Shown here one piece after another: positions 7,760 through 15,496 of a stretch of 29,082 bases of DNA. Under the pieces are notes generated by a model. That model was not told where the DNA came from, made no database searches, and saw nothing but the letters and a program-made list of their open reading frames with translations. A program made the translations under genes and the position numbers. The DNA is from Paraktedonobacter sp036384215 (lineage in GTDB: Bacteria > Chloroflexota > Ktedonobacteria > Ktedonobacterales > Ktedonobacteraceae). The stretch's first letter is position 1; each line of letters begins with the position of its first letter. Location of the stretch: assembly GCA_036384215.1 (NCBI GenBank), contig DASVMX010000447.1:1-29082 (forward strand), given 5' to 3'.

Positions 7760-8553
7760 GGCTGTTGTTGCGCGAGGCGTTCCGCGCGGGCTTCGCGCTG
7801 GCGGCGGGCGATGCGGCGCGGGGGATCGACAAACCAGCTCCAGGCGCACTGCGCGACGTAGACAGCGGGCGAGAGATGGACAGGAGGTTGCTCCTGTCCG
7901 CCAGCGCGCACCGTGCGGTCGAGAATGGCCTGGCGCAGATCGGCGGGTTGCGTGCCGGGGAAGAGGGTATAGGCAGCGCCAATGTGTTGCCAGAAATGGG
8001 CATCACTGCCGCCGGTTTCGGCCAGGTGCCATTCCTGGTTGGCGCTGCGCACAGTCGCGCGCATAGAGGCATTAGCGGGCGTGGGATTGTAGACCTCAAT
8101 GCCATCGATGACATAGCCCCTGTTCAGCAGGTCGTCGATTTTTTTGCGGCTCAGGCTTGGCACCAGGCGTCCCAATGGATGAGGGACGATCACCAGTCCG
8201 CCCTGCGCTTTAATGTCCTCGATGCTCTCCTCGACAGGTCTGCCGGGTCTGGGCGCTTTGTTGACAAAGAGGCCCAGGAGATGGCCCTGGCGCGTGGAAA
8301 CTTCCACCCCGCTAATCATCTGGAGCGGGTGTTTCTGCTTGAAGAGCAATTCCCCGACGCGTTTCGCGCCTTCCAGGTGATCGTGATCTGTGACCGCGAT
8401 AAGGTTCAGTTTGCGGCGTGTGGCCTCCTCGATTACGCGGGCTGGACTGGCCCAGCCATCGCCGAGATTAGTGTGCATGTGAATATCGGCCCGGCTATAG
8501 CCAGTTGGTGAACTGGTTGCTTCTGTCCGAGTGGGTTCTGATGTGCTATCCAT
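7756..8553 (-). CDS. PHP-domain metal-dependent phosphoesterase
   Basis: The 265-residue protein has the four PHP motifs: DIHMHTNLGDG (His25, His27), AVTDHDHLEG (Asp56, His57), SGVEVST (Glu84) with GHLLGLF, VPHPLG (His125), and GGSDAHF (Asp184, His186). These bind two or three metals and hydrolyse phosphate esters. Stand-alone PHP proteins of this size act on nucleotides (3'-5' oligonucleotides, 3',5'-bisphosphates) or on phosphosugars such as histidinol phosphate. Its ATG lies inside the last codons of the upstream mannosyltransferase (shared ATGGATAG, 8-bp overlap), so the two are almost certainly translationally coupled. This suggests, but does not prove, a part in the same lipid pathway. 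The stretch GGTAGAAAAATTTATGG at its start resembles that of the HExxH gene at 22539. Confidence 0.9.
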   Translation of the reverse strand: MDSTSEPTRTEATSSPTGYSRADIHMHTNLGDGWASPARVIEEATRRKLNLIAVTDHDHLEGAKRVGELLFKQKHPLQMISGVEVSTRQGHLLGLFVNKAPRPGRPVEESIEDIKAQGGLVIVPHPLGRLVPSLSRKKIDDLLNRGYVIDGIEVYNPTPANASMRATVRSANQEWHLAETGGSDAHFWQHIGAAYTLFPGTQPADLRQAILDRTVRAGGQEQPPVHLSPAVYVAQCAWSWFVDPPRRIARRQREARAERLAQQQP

Positions 8554-9712
8554 AAATTTTTCTACCTGTCGCGTGTTTCTGCTCGTTGATCAGTTCGGCA
8601 TAATAGTCCAGCACCTGAGTTGCCACGTGCGGCCACGCGTATTCCTGGGCTTTCAGACGACCGGCCTGACTCAGGCGCTGGCGCAGCGGTTCGTACTTGA
8701 GCAGTTGTCCAATGGCTTTCGCCAGGTCGGCGCTGCTGCGTGGCGGCGTGAGCAGACCGTTTATGCCGTGGGTAATCACGGTGGCGTAGCCGCTGATATT
8801 TGAAGCCACAATTGGTTTGCCCGCGGCCATTGCTTCCAGCAAGACAATGCCCAGGCTCTCCCCGCCAGTTGCCGGCGCGCAGAAGACATGAGCGCTGGCG
8901 AAGTAGCGCGCTTTATCCTCGCTTGTCACATAGCCAGTGAAGACCACGTCATGCCAGCCCCGGCGTTCGACAAAGCGTTGGAAGCCCGCGCGCAGGCGTC
9001 CATCTCCCACAAAGATAAAGCGCGTATTGGGGTAGCGCTCGCGGATCGCGGGGATAGCTCGCAGCAGGTACTTCGCTCCTTTGCGTTTCTCAAAGCGGCC
9101 TACAAAGAGAATATTCTGCTTGCCGTCCATCAAGCGTGGAAACGGCTCGGCAGGTTGGCGGGCGTGATCTAGCTTAACGCCATTGGGAATAATGCGATAA
9201 TCCGCGGGAAAATAGTGCGTGATAAACGCGTAGGTGGCGCTGGACACAGCGATGCGGCCATCCAGGTGGCGCAGCATGGGCCGCAATAAAGGCACAAGCG
9301 AGGCGTATGCCAGGTTGAAGGTCGAAGTCAGGCTGACCTCCGACGAGGCATGAAAAGTGCCTACAGTGACCGTCTGTGAACTGCGGAGCGCGGCCAGAGA
9401 AAGGCCAGGCACCAGCGGCTCGTGGATGTGCAGGATATCGAAATTTTCGCGTTGTAACACCCTGCGCAGGCGCAGCGCCAGTGCTGGATCGAAGGCCGCG
9501 ACGCGCGCGATCGATCCATTGGCAGGAATGGGTGTCGTCCACCCTATTTTATAGACATACTTTTCGGGTATTTTTCGCCGGGGACCGGAGGCCGGGGCAA
9601 GAATGCGCACATCGTGTCCCTGAGCAATAAATTCATTCGCCAGATGCCAGACATGATCGCGTACTCCCCCCGGATAGCTCCAGTCATACGGTGAGACAAG
9701 GCCTATTTTCAT
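8546..9712 (-). CDS. PimA-like GT4 glycosyltransferase (phosphatidylinositol mannosyltransferase-like)
   Basis: ATG 9712 is chosen (GGGAG 8 nt upstream); the frame is open 27 bp further. The product (388 residues) starts MKIGLVSPYDWSYPGGVRDH, very close in pattern to mycobacterial PimA, whose PGGV loop contacts GDP-mannose. It continues with GTFHASSEVSLT, a basic amphipathic stretch MLRHLDGRIAVS, IIPNGVKLDHARQP, NILFVGRFEKRKG and the EX7E motif ESLGIVLLE followed by AAGKPIVASNISG. PimA transfers the first mannose from GDP-Man to phosphatidylinositol on the cytoplasmic leaflet. Here the gene is coupled to a PHP phosphoesterase and faces two PatA-like acyltransferases. In Mycobacterium, patA and pimA are adjacent and co-oriented, so the linkage is conserved but the order is not. 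Other lipid acceptors remain possible. Confidence 0.87.
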   Translation of the reverse strand: MKIGLVSPYDWSYPGGVRDHVWHLANEFIAQGHDVRILAPASGPRRKIPEKYVYKIGWTTPIPANGSIARVAAFDPALALRLRRVLQRENFDILHIHEPLVPGLSLAALRSSQTVTVGTFHASSEVSLTSTFNLAYASLVPLLRPMLRHLDGRIAVSSATYAFITHYFPADYRIIPNGVKLDHARQPAEPFPRLMDGKQNILFVGRFEKRKGAKYLLRAIPAIRERYPNTRFIFVGDGRLRAGFQRFVERRGWHDVVFTGYVTSEDKARYFASAHVFCAPATGGESLGIVLLEAMAAGKPIVASNISGYATVITHGINGLLTPPRSSADLAKAIGQLLKYEPLRQRLSQAGRLKAQEYAWPHVATQVLDYYAELINEQKHATGRKIYG

Positions 9713-9786
9713 CGGCGCTTCTCCCTGCGCTTCTTGCATTAGAGTAGTCCCCGGCCTGGCGCACAGAGAAATGCGCGGCCAGGGCT

Positions 9787-9815
9787 GATATAGGAAAGTA
9801 TGGACGGGCCGACAA
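9787..9815 (-). promoter_or_regulatory. Probable promoter of the PimA-like/PHP operon
   Basis: On the minus strand TTGTCG (9815-9810), a 17-nt spacer and TATATC (9792-9787) lie about 75 bp before the ATG. The -35 sits inside a 7-bp palindrome GACGGGC-N11-GCCCGTC (9803-9827), which could be an operator. Confidence 0.5.
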
Positions 9816-9831
9816 ACTCAGCCCGTCTTTT
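9803..9831 (+). terminator. Hairpin GACGGGC-N11-GCCCGTC followed by TTTTC
   Basis: Read on the plus strand it looks like an intrinsic terminator (7-bp GC-rich stem, then TTTTCTCTC). However, no plus-strand gene ends nearby: the nearest one upstream stops at 7759. It is therefore either a block to antisense transcription into the following region or an operator for the minus-strand promoter that it overlaps. Confidence 0.35.
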
Positions 9832-10066
9832 CTCTCTCCTTTGAGTGAGAACTTGCGCACAGCCTGGTACATTCGCACAGAAGATCGCCGTGAATAGCGC
9901 GGCGCGTGTCCACAGGCGCTGATGTTTCCACCAGGTCAATCTGCCTGGGCAATCTCACTGACCTTCGCGAAAACGCACGAATGGCTGTGATTAGCACTCT
10001 TCCAATTGTACCACGCCAGGCGTAGCTGGAATATTAAGCAAGAATTAAAACCTGGCGTACCGGCGT

Positions 10067-12040
10067 TTAGCTCTGGAGGGTGCGCGCGAATTCCTGGAAA
10101 AACTGGAGCGCCTGCGGGTTGCCCAGCGCGCCGACGCTGGCGGCCTTTTCGAGGGGCGTGCCGAGAAAGAGCTTCTTGATGGGCACCTCCAGTTTTTTTC
10201 CGCTCAGCGTGCGCGGTACCTCAGCGATGGCGACAATGTCATCGGGCACGTGATGCGGTGTCAGATTGGTGCGCAGCGCTGTACGAATTTTGTATTTCAG
10301 CGCATCGTCCAGTTCGCAGCCTGGCTTTAATACTACGAATAAAGGCAGGTAATAGTTGCCACCAGACCGCTCCAGACCGATGATTAAACTATCCAGAATT
10401 TCGGGCAACTCTTCAACCACGCGGTAGATCTCGCTGCTGCCCATGCGGATGCCTTTGCGATTAATGGTCGAGTCAGAGCGCCCATAAATAATCGCGCTGC
10501 CGGCTGACGTGATCTTGACCCAGTCACCATGGCGCCAGATGCCTGGATAGGTGTCGAAGTAGCTATTGAGATATTTCTTGCCATCGGGATCATTCCAGAA
10601 GTAGAGAGGCATTGAAGGCATAGGTTTTGTGAGCACCAGCTCGCCCATTTCATCAACCAGCGTATTGCCCTGTTCGTCAAAAGCCTCGACTTTCGCGCCC
10701 AGCGCGCGGCATTGCAGTTCGCCAGCGCGCACGGGCAGAAGCGGTGAGCCGCCCAGGAAGGCCGAGCAGACATCGGTGCCGCCGCTGATCGAGGCCAGCC
10801 AGATGTCCGGGCGGATGTGCTCGTAGACCCATTGGAAGCCTTCGGGTGGCAGTGGCGAGCCCGTTGAGCCCAGGGCGCGCAGCTTGCTCAGGTTGTAGTT
10901 CTGGCCGGGTTCGATGCCAGCTTTCATACAGGAAAGAATATAGCCCGCGCTGGTACCAAAGAAGGTCATACCAGTCTGTTCCGCGAATTCCCAGAGCCGA
11001 TTGATATTGGGGTAAGCCGGGCTGCCATCGTAGAGCAGGATCGTGTTGCCATTGAGCAGGCCGCTGACCAGCAGATTCCACATCATCCAGCCGGTGGTGC
11101 TGTACCAGAAGAAACGGTCCTCGGCGTGAATATCATTGGACAGTGCGAACTGTTTCAGATGCTCCAGCAAGATTCCACCCTGGCCCTGGACTATCGCCTT
11201 GGGCAGGCCGGTGGTGCCGGAGGAATAAAGGACCCAGAGAGGATGGTCAAAAGGCACCTGCTCACATACCAGCTCGTGCACACCTTGCGTGATTTTGGAC
11301 CAGAGCACCGCGTTTTTGTAGCGCTCCGTCGTTGTTTCGGCGTAAGCGTAAGGGAGGAGCACTGTTTTTTGCAGTGTGGGCAACGCGTCCTGCAATTCCG
11401 CGAGTATCGCGCGGCGATCGATCAATTTGCCTCCGTAGCTGTAACCATCGACCGCGAAGAGCACTTTAGGCTCAATTTGCTGGAAGCGATCGATCACGCT
11501 CTGCGTACCAAATTCGGGCGCGCAGCTGGACCAGACTGCGCCCAGGCTGGCTGTTGCCAGAAAGGCAATGACCGTCTCGGGAATATTAGGCATGTAATTG
11601 ACTACGCGGTCGCCAGGCTGTACACCCCAGGAGCGCAGAGCTGCTGCCACGGCTGCCACGCGTTGATAGAGTTCATCCCACGAAAGCTCGCTCAGGGGAC
11701 GCGTCTCTGACTGGGAGATCAGCGCCGGGCGTTCGCTGGTGCGGTTGCGGAACGCGTGCTCGGCGTAATTCAGGCGCGCGCCCGTAAACCATTGCGCGCC
11801 AGGCATGGCAGGATTGGTCAGGACTGCGCTGTAGGGACGAGAGGCTTGAATGTTGAAATACTCCCACAACGAAGCCCAGAAATCCTCCAGGTGCTCGACA
11901 GACCAGGCCCACAACTGCTCGTTATCGCTAAAATGCAGCCCCTTCTCCCGCGCGAGCCAGTGCATATACCGTGTGAGGTTAGCTTGCTCTTTCATCGACG
12001 CTGATGGTTCCCAGAGCAGAGTTCCTTCTTTGATCGCCAT
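10067..12040 (-). CDS. Acetoacetyl-CoA synthetase
   Basis: This is an acyl-adenylate-forming ligase of 657 residues, the usual length for acetoacetate-CoA ligase. ATG 12040 has AGAGGG 6 nt upstream; an ATG at 12082 in the same frame has no such site. Visible motifs: the P-loop-like VLYSSGTTGLPKAIVQG, FFWYSTTGWMMWN, SISGGTDVCSAF (adenine pocket), WRHGDWVKI, IIYGRSDSTINRKGIRMGSSEIY (hinge and CoA region) and VPRTLSGKKLEVPIKK with the catalytic Lys near the C-terminus. GGTDVCSAFLG and GIRMGSSEIY are typical of the acetoacetyl-CoA branch rather than acetyl-CoA synthetase. It activates acetoacetate for lipid or PHB-related metabolism. It is monocistronic, divergent from the lipid kinase. Confidence 0.92.
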   Translation of the reverse strand: MAIKEGTLLWEPSASMKEQANLTRYMHWLAREKGLHFSDNEQLWAWSVEHLEDFWASLWEYFNIQASRPYSAVLTNPAMPGAQWFTGARLNYAEHAFRNRTSERPALISQSETRPLSELSWDELYQRVAAVAAALRSWGVQPGDRVVNYMPNIPETVIAFLATASLGAVWSSCAPEFGTQSVIDRFQQIEPKVLFAVDGYSYGGKLIDRRAILAELQDALPTLQKTVLLPYAYAETTTERYKNAVLWSKITQGVHELVCEQVPFDHPLWVLYSSGTTGLPKAIVQGQGGILLEHLKQFALSNDIHAEDRFFWYSTTGWMMWNLLVSGLLNGNTILLYDGSPAYPNINRLWEFAEQTGMTFFGTSAGYILSCMKAGIEPGQNYNLSKLRALGSTGSPLPPEGFQWVYEHIRPDIWLASISGGTDVCSAFLGGSPLLPVRAGELQCRALGAKVEAFDEQGNTLVDEMGELVLTKPMPSMPLYFWNDPDGKKYLNSYFDTYPGIWRHGDWVKITSAGSAIIYGRSDSTINRKGIRMGSSEIYRVVEELPEILDSLIIGLERSGGNYYLPLFVVLKPGCELDDALKYKIRTALRTNLTPHHVPDDIVAIAEVPRTLSGKKLEVPIKKLFLGTPLEKAASVGALGNPQALQFFQEFARTLQS

Positions 12041-12243
12041 AGATAACCCTCTTTCGTTTGCCAGAGCGGGCTCATCGCCCACTCAAAATTCACCTGGTCC
12101 CCTTTATCTTATAACACAAATTTTCGCTCACGTGTAATGGGAAAGCGATCAAGTCCCTCCTGTAAATTTCCCTGTGTGCATGTTATAGTTGCATTGCCGG
12201 ACGATACGCGTTTCGCTATTTTGTTGAGTAATCGACAAATCGA

Positions 12244-12272
12244 TTGCCACAGTAGCGCGGAAATGGTACAAT
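12244..12272 (+). promoter_or_regulatory. Promoter of the lipid kinase/plsC pair
   Basis: TTGCCA (12244-12249), 17 nt, TACAAT (12267-12272). The start codon is 36 bp downstream with AAGGAGAGG in front of it. Confidence 0.65.
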
Positions 12273-12308
12273 CTCAGCACATTTGGGAATCTCGAAGGAG
12301 AGGCGACA

Positions 12309-13217
12309 ATGGATGTATCTTTGACCGCGGGGAGCCCATTGGTTGTGCTCAACCCCGCCGCCAATCGGGGTAATATGCAGCGTCATCGCGCACTGGCGCG
12401 TCAGAAGGCCGCTGAAGAGGGGGCCAGCTATGTTGAGACCACGCGCGCCGGGGAGGCGGAAGAACTGGCCAGGAGGGCTGCCAGTTCAGGGTGTCCGCTG
12501 ATTGTCGTGGGCGGCGATGGTTCAGTGCACGAGGTAGTGAACGGTCTTTTAACCAGCGAGAGGCGCGTGCCGCTTGGCATTGTGGCGGCGGGCTCGGGCA
12601 ACGATTTTGCCTGGAATACCCTGCGCTTACCACATGATCCAGGGGAGGCTCTGGAGCGGGCGTTTGCCGGGACATTGGTAGATGTGGATGCAGGCAGGGT
12701 GAACGAGCGTTACTTTGCCAACGCCTTTAGTGTTGGCCTGGACGCGGATATCGCGGTGGCAGCGCATCGCCTGAAGCGCTGGCCGCTGATGAGCGGGGCG
12801 CGTCTCTACTACAGTGCCTCGCTCAAACAACTGTTATTTGGCTACCATCACTGCCCGCGCCTCTCTTTCAAGCTTGACGATACTGAATGGAGAGATATGA
12901 ATCGCTATGTATTGCTCGCGGTCAGCAACGGGCCGACCTATGGCGGTGGCTTTCGTATCAATCCTACTGCCGATCACACTGATGGCTGGTTTCACGTCTG
13001 CGCGATCCACTATGTTCCTCTTATGCGTGCCCTGAGCCTTTTGCCAGTTGTGCAGAAAGGTGAGCACGCCAGCGTCGCGGAAGTTCACTTTTTCCAGGCA
13101 AAGAAAGTGCAGATCGAAAGCCTGGTGCCTGTTCACATCCAGATGGATGGCGAGACCACGAGCGCGCGGAGTTATCAGGCCGAGATTCTGGCTGGCGCGC
13201 TCCAGGTGAGAGTCTGA
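12309..13217 (+). CDS. Diacylglycerol/lipid kinase family protein (YegS/DgkB-like)
   Basis: The 302-residue protein has the DAGK catalytic fold: PLVVLNPAANRGN at the N-terminus (residues 10-22), the nucleotide loop VVGGDGSVHEVVNGL (GGDGS at 68-72), and PLGIVAAGSGNDFAWNTL (GSGNDFA, about 95-101). FANAFSVGLDADIA and the C-terminal VHIQMDGETT follow; all are family hallmarks. Members phosphorylate diacylglycerol, sphingoid or other lipids with ATP at the membrane; the substrate cannot be told apart by motif. AAGGAGAGG precedes the ATG. The plsC gene begins 1 bp after its stop, so the pair probably makes and acylates phosphatidic-acid-type lipids. The DxxG-binding residues are intact. Confidence 0.92.
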   Translation: MDVSLTAGSPLVVLNPAANRGNMQRHRALARQKAAEEGASYVETTRAGEAEELARRAASSGCPLIVVGGDGSVHEVVNGLLTSERRVPLGIVAAGSGNDFAWNTLRLPHDPGEALERAFAGTLVDVDAGRVNERYFANAFSVGLDADIAVAAHRLKRWPLMSGARLYYSASLKQLLFGYHHCPRLSFKLDDTEWRDMNRYVLLAVSNGPTYGGGFRINPTADHTDGWFHVCAIHYVPLMRALSLLPVVQKGEHASVAEVHFFQAKKVQIESLVPVHIQMDGETTSARSYQAEILAGALQVRV

Positions 13218-13218
13218 T

Positions 13219-13956
13219 ATGTGGTACGCGCTTTTCCGGTCGCTTTTCTGGGTGTTGACTCATTTGCTCTGCCGTTATCGAGTTGAGGGGCGCGAGCGCA
13301 TTCCCCGTCAGGGACCGCTTCTGGTAGTGGCCAATCACCTGGTCTGGTACGATCCGGCGTTGATGGCGATTATTTTCCCGCGCCGCCTGTGGTTTATGGC
13401 GAAAATTGAGGCCTTCCGCTGGCCTGTGATCGGCTGGGGAGCGCGTCTGACCGAGCAGATATCTGTGCGGCGTGGCGCGAGTGATCGCGTGGCTCTGGAG
13501 AGGGCGCTGGACTATCTGCGCCAGGGCCGCGCGGTACTGATTTTTCCCGAGGGTACAGTCGCGCGCCAGGGACATATGCTGGCAGCTCACACCGGCGCGG
13601 CTATGCTGGCGCTGCGCGCGGGTGTGCCGATCTTGCCTATTGCCCATACCGGGACTCGGCGCGTCTTCGTGGGCCGCAAAGCCTGGCTGCCCCGTGTCGA
13701 AGTACGTATCGGCGAGCCCTATGTGCCCGCTGTGCCAGAGGATGTTTCACGTAAAGTTGCCTTGAAGCTCGTGACAGAAGATCTGATGCGGCGCATTGCT
13801 CTGATGATTCCTCCCGAGGAACGCGGTGGATACGCGGCGCTTTTTGAGCAGTCCGAGATCCAGCCGCTCATCAAGGGTTCGCGAGAGATCTCTGTTTCAA
13901 GTGCGACCGAGAGGGCTACGGATGCCCTACCAGAGCCGCCGGACAGAGCCGAGTGA
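13219..13956 (+). CDS. plsC: 1-acyl-sn-glycerol-3-phosphate acyltransferase (PlsC family)
   Basis: PlsC adds the second acyl chain to lysophosphatidic acid. The 245-residue protein has the HX4D motif NHLVWYD (His40, Asp45), IFPEGTVARQGHM (FPEGT at 109-113, glycerophosphate site) and VPILPIAHTGTRR. An N-terminal hydrophobic stretch (residues 3-18) is a likely membrane anchor. The C-terminal 35 residues are charged and low in complexity. It follows the lipid kinase with a 1-bp gap, so the two form an operon under the promoter at 12244. Its last 41 bp overlap the 3' end of the convergent nth gene. Confidence 0.93.
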   Translation: MWYALFRSLFWVLTHLLCRYRVEGRERIPRQGPLLVVANHLVWYDPALMAIIFPRRLWFMAKIEAFRWPVIGWGARLTEQISVRRGASDRVALERALDYLRQGRAVLIFPEGTVARQGHMLAAHTGAAMLALRAGVPILPIAHTGTRRVFVGRKAWLPRVEVRIGEPYVPAVPEDVSRKVALKLVTEDLMRRIALMIPPEERGGYAALFEQSEIQPLIKGSREISVSSATERATDALPEPPDRAE

Positions 13957-14599
13957 GGGTGCAGCGTTCGCAATGAGGCTTGCGAGCGGAACAGATCGCG
14001 CGCCCGTGGTAGATCAACAGGTGCGAGAGATCAAACCAGTCTTCGCAGGGAATGATGCGCATTAATTCCTTCTCAATTTTCACCGCGTCCGTGCCACTAG
14101 CCCAGCCAAAGCGGTTAGAGAGGCGGATGTTATGCGTATCAACTGTAAAGCCCTCGACAATACCAAAGGCATTGCCCAGCACCACATTGGCCGTCTTGCG
14201 CGCCACGCCGGCCAGGCTGAGCAGACCCTGCATGGTGCGCGGAACCTCGCCGCCGAAGTCCGTGATAATCTTCTGGGCAGCGGCGCGAATATTTTTCGCC
14301 TTGTTACGGTAAAAGCCGGTTTTGCGGATATCCTCTTCCAGTTCAGTCTGGCTAACCGAGGCATAGTCCTCCACCGTTCGATATTTGCGGAAGAGCTTCT
14401 CTGTGACGATATTGACGCGAATATCAGTACACTGAGCAGCCAGTTGCGTTGCCACCATCAGCTCCAGCGGATTAGAGAAGTTGAGCGAGCACTTTGCGTC
14501 GGGATACAGGCGGCGCAGTTCAGCAATAATGGCCCCGACCTGCTCTGGCGAGCCAGGCAGAGGGCCATCATAGGTTTGTATGGGTGAAAGAGCTTCCAT
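13916..14599 (-). CDS. nth: Endonuclease III (DNA glycosylase/AP lyase)
   Basis: Base-excision repair enzyme removing oxidised pyrimidines and cutting the AP site. ATG 14599 has GAGGA about 7 nt upstream; the frame stays open to 14638 without a better site. The 227-residue product has LVATQLAAQCTD-type N-terminal helices, the helix-hairpin-helix LAGVARKTANVVLGNAFG with its catalytic Lys, FTVDTHNIRLSNR with the catalytic Asp, and a C-terminal [4Fe-4S] loop C-x6-C-x2-C-x5-C (CSARKPHCERCTLTRLC), exactly the endonuclease III spacing. The 3' end overlaps plsC by 41 bp tail to tail. A 92-residue gene lies 59 bp upstream on the same strand. Confidence 0.96.
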   Translation of the reverse strand: MEALSPIQTYDGPLPGSPEQVGAIIAELRRLYPDAKCSLNFSNPLELMVATQLAAQCTDIRVNIVTEKLFRKYRTVEDYASVSQTELEEDIRKTGFYRNKAKNIRAAAQKIITDFGGEVPRTMQGLLSLAGVARKTANVVLGNAFGIVEGFTVDTHNIRLSNRFGWASGTDAVKIEKELMRIIPCEDWFDLSHLLIYHGRAICSARKPHCERCTLTRLCPAALVGHP

Positions 14600-14658
14600 C
14601 TCTTTTCCTCGTTTTCCAGGTAAATTCGATGCAAGCATTATAGCATAGATGAGCGATT

Positions 14659-14937
14659 TTAGCGTTTCTCCTGCTGTTCTCTCAGGAGCATACGCAGGGC
14701 TGCGGCCTGCCCACGGTTCCAGGAAGCCGAGCGAATGCCAGGGCCATAGACCGGCAGAGAGCTTTGTTCGCGAATGCGGGCGGCCCGTTCGCGCTGATAG
14801 ATTTCGTGGACGAGCTGGCGATCACTCAGGTGCCAGCCCTGCTTTCTGGCGCGCTGGGCAAACCACATCACACGATCATAGCCTTCTTGAAATTCGCGGT
14901 CAGCTTCTTCTCTCGCGGGCAAAGGTTGCGTACTCAT
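14659..14937 (-). CDS. Small hypothetical protein upstream of nth
   Basis: A 92-residue highly charged, helical protein that I do not recognise. It has many Arg, Glu and Gln, one WFAQRARKQGWHLSDRQLVHEIY block that could be a small helical pair, a proline/glycine bend (SLPVYGPGIRS), and a helical end rich in Gln, Arg and Leu. No signal peptide or membrane segment. AGGATAAG precedes the ATG at about 8 nt. It lies directly upstream of nth on the same strand with a 59-bp gap and may share its transcript. The frame is reasonable, but the small size makes the call moderate. Confidence 0.6.
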   Translation of the reverse strand: MSTQPLPAREEADREFQEGYDRVMWFAQRARKQGWHLSDRQLVHEIYQRERAARIREQSSLPVYGPGIRSASWNRGQAAALRMLLREQQEKR

Positions 14938-15238
14938 GTTTTTTTCTTATCCTGCTATGCAATGATTAGAGGCAAATATGCAGCAAAAATAGCGCTGTTC
15001 AAATTATGGCAAATAGTAGGGGTCAATGTCAATATTGTTCTGTTGTCAGCCAGCCAGGGATATCCTTTTTCTGTAGCATATCTGCGAGAAGAAAGACCCC
15101 TACTTTTGGGGGAGGCAGTAAAGATTGCTGGTTTCAAGAGAAAAATCAGACGAATAGAGGCTGGCTAAGCGTCTTCGGCACTCAGCCAGCCTCTATTCGT
15201 CTGATAGCTAGGATAAGCGACCCAGCAGGAGGAAGCTG
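14938..15238. other. 301-bp intergenic region with inverted repeats
   Basis: The region between divergent genes is AT-rich. It contains a 10-bp inverted repeat AGTAGGGGTC (15015-15024) / GACCCCTACT (15095-15104) and the 22-bp stem-loop at 15145-15205. I see no gene in it; short frames cross the repeats. Confidence 0.6.
15145..15205 (+). promoter_or_regulatory. Perfect 22-bp stem-loop in front of the LuxR-type HTH gene
   Basis: Arms 15145-15166 and 15184-15205 are exact complements over 22 bp, separated by 17 nt that include CTTCGG, the sequence of a very stable RNA tetraloop. The stem ends 21 bp before the Shine-Dalgarno (15227-15233), so it does not hide it, and no T tract follows. It may be a leader-RNA structure, an operator or a palindromic repeat. 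Confidence 0.6.
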
Positions 15239-15496
15239 ATGACGAGGGTGAAGATGATACAGGTTTCTGAGACAGCGAGGCTGGTGAGCCTGACAGAGCG
15301 CGAGCAGGCCGTACTGGAGGCCCTGGCCCGTGGCGCACGCAACAAAGAGATCTCCGCCAGGCTGGGCATCAGCGAGCCAACCGTCAAGACCCATCTGACA
15401 AACCTGCACGCCAAACTCGGCGTTGACTCGCGTGCCTCAGCTGTGACCGTCGCCGTCGAGCGAGGACTGCTAACGTTTGTGAGAAAGGTCATGTGA
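15239..15496 (+). CDS. Stand-alone LuxR-type helix-turn-helix protein
   Basis: An 85-residue protein that is almost only the LuxR/NarL (GerE) DNA-binding domain: VSLTEREQAVLEALARGARN (helix 1), KEISARLGISEPTVKTHL (scaffold and recognition helices), TNLHAKLGVDSRASAVTVAV (dimer helix). There is no receiver or ligand domain in frame before it. AGGAGGA (15227-15233) lies 5 nt before the ATG. Such GerE-like small proteins act as developmental regulators in sporulating bacteria, or partner with separate sensor proteins. The gene follows a long stem-loop and precedes a mobile fold-back element. It could also be the remnant of a longer response regulator, but it has its own good ribosome site and complete domain. 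Confidence 0.85.
   Translation: MTRVKMIQVSETARLVSLTEREQAVLEALARGARNKEISARLGISEPTVKTHLTNLHAKLGVDSRASAVTVAVERGLLTFVRKVM

Larger units (their letters stand above)
9713..10066. other. 354-bp gap between PimA-like gene and acetoacetyl-CoA synthetase gene
   Basis: Both flanking genes are on the minus strand. The gap holds the promoter and palindrome at 9787-9827 and a weak 8-bp inverted repeat ACGCCAGG/CCTGGCGT (10013-10020, 10051-10058) just past the synthetase stop. I see no gene in it. Confidence 0.6.

Noticed and set aside
6752..7849. 365-residue minus-strand frame
   Set aside because: It is antisense to the second acyltransferase gene, which has clear family motifs; the frame is rich in Arg, His and Pro as expected for a shadow of GC-rich coding sequence.
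9803..9831. Intrinsic terminator for a plus-strand gene
   Set aside because: The shape is right, but no plus-strand gene ends within 2 kb upstream. I kept it only as a low-confidence hairpin and as a possible operator.
11126..11710. 194-residue plus-strand frame inside the acetoacetyl-CoA synthetase gene
   Set aside because: It is antisense to a well-supported ligase with intact motifs and has no recognisable domain.
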